From positions 2,160,984-2,224,983 of the forward strand of contig NZ_CP050191.1 in assembly GCF_011745145.1 (NCBI RefSeq): a DNA stretch of 64,000 nt. The letters are read 5' to 3'. Below are positions 58,066 through 64,000 of this stretch, piece by piece. The notes under the pieces are model-generated. The model did not search any database and was not told where the DNA came from. It saw only the letters and a program-made list of their open reading frames with translations. The position numbers and the translations under genes were made by a program. This DNA comes from Mycobacterium sp. DL440 (GTDB taxonomy: Bacteria; Actinomycetota; Actinomycetes; Mycobacteriales; Mycobacteriaceae). How positions within the stretch are numbered: the stretch's first letter is position 1; each line of letters begins with the position of its first letter.

Positions 58066-58641
58066 CTACGTGATGCCGAGAACGGCAGCGGTAAAGCGCC
58101 AGAGCGTCTGCGTGGCCTCGTCGGAGTTCGGAGTCGGGATGACTCGGAGTTGTTGCGCAATGCCGTGGCGCAGGCCGCCGATGACGTAAGCGCCGGCGCT
58201 GTCGGGATCCAGGTCTGCTGGGAGTTCACCCAGTTGCTGGCCGTGGCGGATGTTGGCAGCGGCGTTATCCATGAGGTTGTGAATGTAGGCGGCCTCGAGC
58301 TCGGTGAGTTGCGGGTCACTTGGGGTGCGGTTGAGCAGAATTGGCGCCAGCGGGTCGGCGAGGTGATAAGCGACGAAGCGGTGGGTGCGTTCGCGTTCGC
58401 GCGCGGCCCAGTTGCCGCTGGGCAGGCGGGCGTCGGCAATCGCGTGTCGCAACCCGTCGTAGAAGCCGTCATACAGCGCGGTAAGGAGACCACTCTTCGA
58501 TCCGAAGTGGTGGTAGAGCGCACCGGTGCTGAGCCCGGCGCGTCGGGTCAGCCCGCTGAGTTCGATGGCACCGTTTCCGGCGACGAGTTCGTCGCGGGCT
58601 GCGTCAAGAAGTTGTTGACGTCCGACCGGGGCCCGTGCCAT
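58066..58641 (-). CDS. TetR-family transcriptional regulator
   Basis: 191-residue regulator. HTH: LLDAARDELVAGNGAIELSGLTRRAGLSTGALYHHFGSKSGLLTALYDGF. The C-terminal domain is short and helical. It is divergent from a PhyH-type dioxygenase, and the CATAAC...GTTATG palindrome at 58651-58670 lies directly before the ATG. An ATG at 58653 would place the start inside that palindrome; the one at 58641 is preferred. No ribosome binding site is visible, so the mRNA may be leaderless. Confidence 0.88.
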   Translation of the reverse strand: MARAPVGRQQLLDAARDELVAGNGAIELSGLTRRAGLSTGALYHHFGSKSGLLTALYDGFYDGLRHAIADARLPSGNWAARERERTHRFVAYHLADPLAPILLNRTPSDPQLTELEAAYIHNLMDNAAANIRHGQQLGELPADLDPDSAGAYVIGGLRHGIAQQLRVIPTPNSDEATQTLWRFTAAVLGIT

Positions 58642-58650
58642 AGTCCGAAC

Positions 58651-58670
58651 CATAACAGAAGTCAGTTATG
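58651..58670. promoter_or_regulatory. TetR operator candidate between TetR and PhyH genes
   Basis: CATAAC (58651-58656) and GTTATG (58665-58670) form an inverted repeat with an eight-base spacer. It lies 9 bases before the TetR ATG and 17 before the PhyH ATG. One operator could shut both divergent genes. Confidence 0.65.
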
Positions 58671-58687
58671 TTTCGGTGAGGGTGACC

Positions 58688-59542
58688 ATGAGCACTGATG
58701 TGACCTCGTTGACGGAGTTGGCCGGCGACCTGGCCGGTACGTATCGGCGGACTCCCAGCAGTGGTGAACAGGTGGACCCTGCGGTAGCCGATGCAGACCT
58801 TGTGGCAGTGCTGCGCGACGGATACGTGATCCTGCCTGATCTGCTCACTGCAGCCGAGCTCGACGAGATTCGGGAATCTGTGGGTCCGCTGTTGGATCCG
58901 CTGGGCCGCAACGGGTTTGAAGGCCACGCCACCCAGCGGGTGTACAGCGTGCTGAACAAGACCCGCAGCTGCGACCGGATCGCCGACCATCCGCGCGTGC
59001 TGGCGCTGTTGGATCGGCTGTTCTTGCCGAACTACCTGTTGTCGATGTTGCAGGTGATCAACATCCTGCCGGGGGAGCAGGCGCAGATGCTACACACCGA
59101 CGATGGCTTCTACCCGTTACCGAGGCCGCGAAAAGCCTTGGGTGCAGCCACGATCTGGGCGATCGATGACTTCACCGCCGACAACGGCGCAACCGACATC
59201 GTCGCAGGCAGCCATGCGTGGGGCGATCGATTGCCCGAGCCTGCCGAACGTGAACCGGTGGTGATGAGCGCCGGGTCGTGCGTGTTCTTTCCCGGGACCT
59301 TGTGGCACGGGGGAGGCGCCAACCGATCCCCGAACGCTCGCCTGGCGCTGACGGCGCAGTATTGCGAACCGTGGCTGCGGCCGCAGGAAGCGTTCACCTT
59401 GTCGATGACCCGCGACACCGTGCGTGCGGTGTCCGAGGACATCCGCCGCATGCTCGGCTACAGCATCCATCCGCCGTTCATCGGCCAGGTCGATGGCATG
59501 CACCCCAAGCGTCTGCTCGAACCGGGTGTGCAGCCAGTCTGA
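58688..59542 (+). CDS. Phytanoyl-CoA dioxygenase (PhyH)-family Fe(II)/2-oxoglutarate enzyme
   Basis: 284-residue PhyH-type non-heme iron oxygenase. The metal site is read as H-x-D in QMLHTDDGF (about residues 137-139) and the distal His in GTLWHGGGANRS (about 209), with an Arg a few residues later for 2-oxoglutarate. Family members hydroxylate fatty acids, steroids or nonribosomal peptide residues. ATG 58688 is preceded by GAGGG; a GTG at 58676 would add four residues. Control by the divergent TetR is likely. Confidence 0.9.
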   Translation: MSTDVTSLTELAGDLAGTYRRTPSSGEQVDPAVADADLVAVLRDGYVILPDLLTAAELDEIRESVGPLLDPLGRNGFEGHATQRVYSVLNKTRSCDRIADHPRVLALLDRLFLPNYLLSMLQVINILPGEQAQMLHTDDGFYPLPRPRKALGAATIWAIDDFTADNGATDIVAGSHAWGDRLPEPAEREPVVMSAGSCVFFPGTLWHGGGANRSPNARLALTAQYCEPWLRPQEAFTLSMTRDTVRAVSEDIRRMLGYSIHPPFIGQVDGMHPKRLLEPGVQPV

Positions 59543-59759
59543 CGCATTGCTGTGCAAAATTGCCCTCCATGCAACATGATTCGTGATGATCGCCGTCAAT
59601 AATGCTCGCTCAGTTGAGGATTGACACGGCTGTCGCTTTTTCGTGTGACTGCGAGTATCGTTAAACCTGTTGGTGTTCCGTCATAACAGATTGCCCATTC
59701 GGGTTTGAGGGCATCAATTCAATAGGCCGATTGGCTCGGCCGTAGATGGGAACGGCCAC

Positions 59760-60311
59760 ATGGCGCTACAAGTGATTGACAATGGGCCACGGTCGCAAGG
59801 CTTGTCGCGTATTTCGAGGTTGCGGTTGAAACCGACGGCGCCACGCAGTGGGTTCGTCGATGGGGCATGGTGGCCTCGCAGTGATGACCTCTGCGCTGAA
59901 CTTCCCGATCTTCTAGCGGGGCTGTCCGTCAGGCTGGGGCATGTTGAACGCGTGCTCTACCGATTGTCTGACTGGCGGCCCGCGCCGCGAAAACTCTACG
60001 TAGACGGCGGTCCAGTCAAGCTGGACGGGTATGAGCGCCAACGGATCTCAACCATCAGTCTGCTAGGCCCTGGATTCCTTCGACTCGATTTGCTGGTCTT
60101 GGCTGTGCATGCGGAAGCCTCCGACGCGCACGCGACGATGATGAGGGCCGCACATCCCTGCGACGAGACCCGGGTGGATCGCCTTCTCGGAATCGACCCG
60201 CGCGTCCGGATCAGCTTGGATCGAGCCAGCGTTGCCCAGCAGCGCTGGGAATCAGCAATCTCCAAACCACGCAGTGCGTCCCCGAATACCCATCCGGTGA
60301 CCGCTTTCTGA
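59760..60311 (+). CDS. DUF5994-family protein (copy 1)
   Basis: 183-residue protein sharing with the gene at 60563 the pattern LRLKPxAPxSGxVDGAWWPxSDDLxAELPDLLAxLSVRLG, and later LDGYxRQxIxTIxLLG and HAxxxDAHxTMMxAAxP. These conserved Trp, Asp and Pro positions are the mark of the DUF5994 family of actinobacteria, whose function is unknown. 217 bases upstream (59543-59759) hold no gene; a promoter is assumed there. The C-terminal 40 residues are polar and variable. Confidence 0.75.
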   Translation: MALQVIDNGPRSQGLSRISRLRLKPTAPRSGFVDGAWWPRSDDLCAELPDLLAGLSVRLGHVERVLYRLSDWRPAPRKLYVDGGPVKLDGYERQRISTISLLGPGFLRLDLLVLAVHAEASDAHATMMRAAHPCDETRVDRLLGIDPRVRISLDRASVAQQRWESAISKPRSASPNTHPVTAF

Positions 60312-60353
60312 AGACCAAAACGCTGGCGATATCGTCAGGGATCGGATTTGACC

Positions 60354-60557
60354 ATGACTGTACAAGTAACACGCAACGACGGCATCACTGATGAGTTTGC
60401 ACGCTTCGGCGATCGCTACGTCAAACACGCCGACGGGTCACTGGAGGTTGTCCGCGCCGGAACGATGCAGGCCGCGACCTATCCGGCGGACGGCTGGACC
60501 GAGGTGGCCGGAGACGAGAAGCGCAAGCCTCACGGGCTATTTCATCACCGCACATAG
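60354..60557 (+). CDS. Very small hypothetical protein
   Basis: 67-residue protein (MTVQVTRNDGITDEFARFGD...). Polar, mixed alpha/beta composition, no TM. The C-terminal half contains ATYPADGWTEVAGDEKRKPHG. It follows the DUF5994 gene by 42 bases on the same strand and may be cotranscribed. Similar tiny proteins occur with DUF5994 genes in mycobacteria as I recall, but no function is known. Confidence 0.5.
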   Translation: MTVQVTRNDGITDEFARFGDRYVKHADGSLEVVRAGTMQAATYPADGWTEVAGDEKRKPHGLFHHRT

Positions 60558-60562
60558 TGCGG

Positions 60563-61120
60563 CTAGTGCCGAGTGAGCATCGAGTCACGTTCGAGATTCA
60601 CTCGTCCCGTCATTCCTCCTTCTGATTCCCAGCGCTCTTGAGCATTGGATGCCTGCGTGCGGCTGTCACGTTCTCGCTGGCTGATCCTGAGCAATCCGTC
60701 GACGGTCGCGGCGTTGTGGGGTTGCGCTGCGGTCATCATGGTGCGGTGAGCGTCGTTGTCGTCGGCATGCGGCGGAATCACCAGAAGGGTGAGCCGGTCA
60801 CCGTCGAGCCCGAGAACTTCAATGGTGTTGATCGGCTGACGCCGATAGCCATCCAAGCGCACCGCGCGCCCTCCGGTGGTGAGCTTTCGTGGTGCGTTGG
60901 CCCATGCCTTCAGGTGATACATCACCCGGTCGATGCGGCCCAGACGTACCGAGAGCACGGCCAACAGGTCTGGCAGCTCGGCGCTGAGGTCGTCGCTATG
61001 CGGCCACCAAGCCCCGTCAACATAGCCGCTTTGGGGTGCCTTGGGTTTCAACCGCAGGCGTGGCGTACGCGCCGGCACGGTGGAGTTCTGATCATGTTTG
61101 CGTGTCTGCTGTGGCGTCAT
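60563..61120 (-). CDS. DUF5994-family protein (copy 2)
   Basis: 185-residue paralogue of the gene at 59760, with PRLRLKPKAPQSGYVDGAWWPHSDDLSAELPDLL, LTTGGRAVRLDGYRRQPINTIEVLG and DDNDAHRTMMTAAQPHN. The ATG at 61120 is preceded by AGGAG at seven bases; the open frame running back to 61309 contains atypical residues. The two copies face each other across the small gene at 60354. Confidence 0.78.
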   Translation of the reverse strand: MTPQQTRKHDQNSTVPARTPRLRLKPKAPQSGYVDGAWWPHSDDLSAELPDLLAVLSVRLGRIDRVMYHLKAWANAPRKLTTGGRAVRLDGYRRQPINTIEVLGLDGDRLTLLVIPPHADDNDAHRTMMTAAQPHNAATVDGLLRISQRERDSRTQASNAQERWESEGGMTGRVNLERDSMLTRH

Positions 61121-61316
61121 GACGACGCTCCTGCCCGGACCGCGTGAAGCGGTCCTATCCTTCAAACCAGCGATGACACACTCAAAATGGTTGCGTGTAC
61201 GAAGTACCGCCGATAGTTGTGATGCTACGCCGATCCGGCTGACTGCAGTGCCCACCACGATAAAACCCATGCCGGGTCGTATGCGTTCGTGGGGCATGTG
61301 GCCTTCCACCGGCTAG

Positions 61317-61601
61317 TCAATTGTTCTGGCGGTCCTTGCCGTCAGGAGTCGTGCACGTCTGGGGTGACGGTGGGTCTGTATCCATCGTGTCCGCGCGGTC
61401 CCACTGGGTCGTTGAACTGCTCAGGGGAGGTCGGCGCCGCGTTGCGGGGGACGTCGTCCCGCTGTGGCAGACCCCAGGCTGGGGCCGCACAGATATCGGC
61501 TTCTGACTGCGTTTGTTGCCCGCCACCCACGCGAAGACCGCGATGAGCGTTGTCACCGCGAACACCACTAAGACGATGAAAACGCTACTGCTGGTGGCCA
61601 T
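61317..61601 (-). CDS. Small single-TM protein
   Basis: 94-residue protein: one N-terminal TM helix (SSVFIVLVVFAVTTLIAVFAWVAG) followed by a basic, then Thr/Ser/Pro-rich tail with no fold. GGAGGAG precedes the ATG at 61601, and the SD overlaps the end of the 59-residue gene upstream, so the two are likely cotranscribed. Function unknown. Confidence 0.65.
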   Translation of the reverse strand: MATSSSVFIVLVVFAVTTLIAVFAWVAGNKRSQKPISVRPQPGVCHSGTTSPATRRRPPLSSSTTQWDRADTMDTDPPSPQTCTTPDGKDRQNN

Positions 61602-61615
61602 CTCGGCTCCTCCGG

Positions 61616-61795
61616 TCAGTAGTAATGGCGTCGGCCGCCGACGGCGTGACCCGTCCGCCCCATCAGCATCATGAGCAGGCCGACGACCAGCAGGATGACC
61701 CCGATGACCAGTACGACATGGGCGAAGGCGAACGTAGGGACGAGACTGGGGAGGAGTAGCCCCAGAACGATCATGATGATTCCGAGGATGATCAT
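61616..61795 (-). CDS. Very small two-TM protein (DUF6131-like)
   Basis: 59-residue hydrophobic protein (MIILGIIMIVLGLLL..., then VVLVIGVILLVVGLLMMLMG and a C-terminal GGRRHYY). Two TM helices with a basic C-terminus matches the DUF6131 small-membrane-protein type in actinobacteria. AGGT lies 9 bases before the ATG. A SigF-like promoter about 120 bases upstream is suggested. Confidence 0.7.
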   Translation of the reverse strand: MIILGIIMIVLGLLLPSLVPTFAFAHVVLVIGVILLVVGLLMMLMGRTGHAVGGRRHYY

Positions 61796-61914
61796 GGCTT
61801 TTACCTAGTTTCGGTACGTGAAGCAGGGTGAGATCGGTCCCGGCAGCTGCGTTTTGAACCGCCGGAACCTCAGCGTTCTGAGCCGCCGGCAGCACACAAC
61901 TCCGTAGTTGAGTA

Positions 61915-61940
61915 GTACCCGTTTCACGCCCCCGTCAACC
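61915..61940 (-). promoter_or_regulatory. Possible SigF-type promoter for the small-membrane-protein genes
   Basis: On the minus strand GGTTGA (61935-61940) and GGGTAC (61915-61920) are spaced so that 16 bases lie between GGTT and GGGTA. The mycobacterial SigF consensus is roughly GGWWT-N16/17-GGGTAY, so the match is good at -10 and fair at -35. Transcription would start about 110 bases before the 59-residue gene. Confidence 0.45.
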
Positions 61941-61966
61941 GTTTAAATGTCACGCGGCGATGAAAG

Positions 61967-62022
61967 CAGCATTAGCCGAGCCCGTCCCAGAACCGGGTTA
62001 GGGCGGCCGCGCCACGAGCCGG
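61967..62022. repeat. 56-bp direct repeat, copy A (downstream of kinase)
   Basis: 52 of 56 bases match the segment at 63943-63998 in the same orientation. On the minus strand it encodes ARGAAALTRFWDGLG-stop in a frame with no gene. It starts 5 bases after the kinase stop. Confidence 0.9.
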
Positions 62023-62027
62023 GCGGA

Positions 62028-63875
62028 TCAGTCGCCTGCGGCCCGCAGCGTGATCTCTGAGATGCTGGTTCGGCTCTGCCCGTCGAGGGTGCCCAACTTC
62101 GAAATCCACACCACCACATTCGAGGTTTCCGTCTGATTGTCGACTGTGATGGTGTTTTCCCCCGGCTGTAGCACCACGTTCGGCGTCAGCTCGGTTGTGT
62201 CGGACAGGCTGTTCGGGTGGGCACTGTCGGCCGCACGAACCTGGACCTCTGTTCCGGTGCTGGGCACGTCGACCGTGACCTCGCTCAACGCGGTCGGCGA
62301 GGGCAGGTGAAGTAGCAGGCCGACGCCTTCTTTGAAGACAGGAAACGGCGCGGCGTCCTGGTAGATGTCGGTGGACCACGAGGTGTCCGGGTTGCCGTCG
62401 ATGGCCAGACCCGCCTGATCCGGATGGTCTGGTGAGCCGCCGGGGGAGAACACCGTCGCACTCTCGGGCGTCACGATCGGCCCCGGGGCGCTGTGCGACG
62501 ACGAGCCCAAACCGCGAATGAGGAGGACGGACATGGCAACGATCATCGCGATCACCGCCAGGACCGAGACGATGCGCACCGGGCGGGACGTCAAAGCACG
62601 GCGGCGCTTAGCTGACCTCACTTCGAACGGGTCGCCCCGGCGGCGTCCACGGGTCCCGGCCGAATGATTGACCACCGAGTCGGCGAACAGCGTTCGGTCA
62701 TCCCAGGGGCCGCTGACCTCCACCACATCCCCGTCCGAGAGTTCGCCCGTAATGGAGTTGCCGCGTAGCTCGACCGGCACGACGGTGTGCGCTTCACCGG
62801 TCGATTCGTATCGTTCCACACGGAAGGTCCAGATCTCTTCGTCGCCGTCAGGTCCGGACGGGTGCTTCTGCACCCCCTGGGCAGTGCCCAGGATCGTGAG
62901 CATGGCCAGCCGCCTGGTCTCCGGTGCACTGCTCCGCTCGCGGACGTGGGGGATCTCCAGCGGGGCGGTGTGCCCACCCGTTTCAGGGGGCGCCGGCGCG
63001 GCATCCCGCGCCGGGACCGGCTCGGGCGCGGTCGACACATCCGTACTGCCGCCCAGCGCCCGGGCGAAGTCCAGGCACCGCGCATAGCGCCTATCGGGTT
63101 GCTTCGCCAGCGCCTTCGCCATCACGGCGTCGAGATGGGCAAGGTCACGGCGGCGCTCGGACAGCAGGGGCGGTGGTGCGTAGAGGTGGTTGCCGGCCTG
63201 GACGATGCGATTGGCGTCGTCGAAGAGAGGCTCGCCGGTCAACAGATGGAAGGCGGTCGCCGCCAGGGCGTACTGGTCTGCTCGGCCGTCGAGCGTCTTC
63301 CCGGTGAGCTGCTCGGGCGCTACATACGCGACGGTCCCGATGGCCACGTCGGTCTCCGTGAGGCCATTCGCGTCGTCGGCTTCCCGGGCGATACCGAAAT
63401 CGGTGAGCAATATGCGTCGGCGGGCACTTCCCGACGGGGTGGTGACCAGGATGTTCGCCGGTTTGACGTCGCGGTGCAGCAGGTTCCGTTCGTGCGCGAC
63501 GTCGAGGGCTTCGGCGACGGCCGTGACGATCTCCACCACATCCTGCAGGGGCATCCCTGACGGGTACTGCTCGATCAAATGCTTGGCATCGGTGCCCTCG
63601 ACATAGTCCATCGAGATCCACAGCCGGCCGTCGAACTCGCCACGGTCGTGCACCCCGACGATGTGCGGATGCCACAGCGCCGCGGCCAACTCTGCCTCTC
63701 GGGTGAACCGGGCGCGGAACTCCTCATCGCGCGTGGTGTTCAACGAGAGGATCTTGAGCGCATCCAGACGGGGAAGGCGGGGATGCTGGGCCAGGTAGAC
63801 CTCACCCATGCCACCGGCACCGAGGAGCCGCTGAATGGTGTACCCGGCAAAGACGTCACCGGCATTGAACGGCAT
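62028..63875 (-). CDS. Transmembrane serine/threonine protein kinase with discoidin-like external domain
   Basis: 615-residue eukaryotic-type kinase. Kinase domain residues 12-275: GAGGMG loop (19-24), K41, HRDVKPANI with D136, DFG at D159, and an APE-like VAPEQLTG. A cytoplasmic linker with an OB-like segment (SITGELSDGDVVEVSGPWDD, about 365-410) precedes a TM helix at about 433-455 (VRIVSVLAVIAMIVAMSVLLI). The external C-terminal part of about 150 residues (GLAIDGNPDTSWSTDIYQDAAPF..., VSEITLRAAG-like end) resembles a galactose-binding/discoidin-type beta sandwich. Related mycobacterial kinases sense cell-wall or stress signals. Upstream promoter region 63876-63942 is short. Confidence 0.93.
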   Translation of the reverse strand: MPFNAGDVFAGYTIQRLLGAGGMGEVYLAQHPRLPRLDALKILSLNTTRDEEFRARFTREAELAAALWHPHIVGVHDRGEFDGRLWISMDYVEGTDAKHLIEQYPSGMPLQDVVEIVTAVAEALDVAHERNLLHRDVKPANILVTTPSGSARRRILLTDFGIAREADDANGLTETDVAIGTVAYVAPEQLTGKTLDGRADQYALAATAFHLLTGEPLFDDANRIVQAGNHLYAPPPLLSERRRDLAHLDAVMAKALAKQPDRRYARCLDFARALGGSTDVSTAPEPVPARDAAPAPPETGGHTAPLEIPHVRERSSAPETRRLAMLTILGTAQGVQKHPSGPDGDEEIWTFRVERYESTGEAHTVVPVELRGNSITGELSDGDVVEVSGPWDDRTLFADSVVNHSAGTRGRRRGDPFEVRSAKRRRALTSRPVRIVSVLAVIAMIVAMSVLLIRGLGSSSHSAPGPIVTPESATVFSPGGSPDHPDQAGLAIDGNPDTSWSTDIYQDAAPFPVFKEGVGLLLHLPSPTALSEVTVDVPSTGTEVQVRAADSAHPNSLSDTTELTPNVVLQPGENTITVDNQTETSNVVVWISKLGTLDGQSRTSISEITLRAAGD

Positions 63876-63942
63876 ATTCGAAGCCTACAAACCACCGCAA
63901 ATCGAGCCGAACAGGTGTTCGTCAGGGCTGCGACGCTCTGAA

Positions 63943-63998
63943 CAGCATCAGCCGAGCCCGGCCCAGAACCGAGTGAGGGCGGCCGCGCCACGAGCCGG
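63943..63998. repeat. 56-bp direct repeat, copy B (upstream of kinase)
   Basis: Matches the segment at 61967-62022 at 52 of 56 positions. Here the minus-strand frame encodes ARGAAALTRFWAGLG-stop, the natural end of the gene that runs off the window. The repeat may extend past the window edge. Confidence 0.9.
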
Positions 63999-64000
63999 AT
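63948..64000 (-). CDS. C-terminal end of a gene continuing beyond the window
   Basis: Only the last 16 codons and stop are visible (PARGAAALTRFWAGLG). The family cannot be named from this. The same C-terminal sequence is duplicated just downstream of the kinase gene. Confidence 0.5.
   Translation of the reverse strand, partial: PARGAAALTRFWAGLG

Noticed and set aside
59543-59759. Promoter search before DUF5994 copy 1
   Set aside because: A TTGACA is present but no -10 element at suitable spacing; no SigF element was found, so no site is annotated.

Overview
The window is high-GC actinobacterial DNA, almost certainly from a fast-growing mycobacterium (Mycolicibacterium-like). The PdtaR-type ANTAR response regulator next to a tRNA gene, a transmembrane Ser/Thr protein kinase, DUF5994 and DUF6131-like genes, a deazaflavin-dependent (Ddn-like) protein and paired TetR regulators all point there. 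No insertion sequence, prophage, rRNA or CRISPR array was seen. Species is not claimed.

Layout. 1-15359: two translationally coupled nonribosomal peptide synthetase (NRPS) genes; the first is cut by the window edge. The second ends in a condensation-carrier pair with no adenylation domain and no thioesterase. 15399-17044: an ICMT-like methyltransferase, a tRNA-Leu(CAA) and pdtaR. 17241-22684: a complete branched-chain amino-acid type ABC importer plus a YnfA-family membrane protein. 22690-25493: a gluconate locus (GntR-family regulator divergent from gluconokinase and permease), closed by a strong hairpin. 25555-27878: RDD, DoxX and thioesterase-like proteins.

27879-36016: a structured 398-base leader followed by six chained genes, a DppBCDF-type importer with a fused ATPase, an FMN-dependent monooxygenase and an acyl-CoA-dehydrogenase-like flavoprotein. 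This is most easily read as uptake and oxidative cleavage of an organosulfur (or related) compound. 36065-39625: a Rieske oxygenase plus NTF2-like protein, divergent from a TetR regulator and an EamA exporter. 39645-44192: a Ddn-like protein and a polyamine-type potADBC operon whose ATPase appears to start at CTG. 44458-47407: divergent MFS and NCS1 transporters.

47411-51708: an alpha/beta hydrolase with a coding-like in-frame tail, then a small uncharacterised island (multi-pass membrane protein, triple-LysM protein, single-TM protein with a possible HTH, small exported protein). The island is arranged around an operator-like cluster of TACCTCA boxes. 51899-55569: a second TetR/NTF2 module whose TetR is a close paralogue of the first, a decapitated methyltransferase, a rhomboid-like protein and a small secreted protein. 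55669-59542: two NAD(P)H oxidoreductases and a TetR/PhyH divergent pair. 59760-64000: two DUF5994 paralogues, three very small genes, a possible SigF promoter and a transmembrane Ser/Thr kinase. The kinase is bracketed by a 56-bp direct repeat that encodes the C-terminus of a neighbouring gene.

The best candidates for something undescribed are the release/terminal module of the NRPS, the structured leader at 27.9-28.3 kb, the LysM/membrane-protein island, and the direct repeat around the kinase. All functions are read from sequence motifs and family knowledge; no database search was run.
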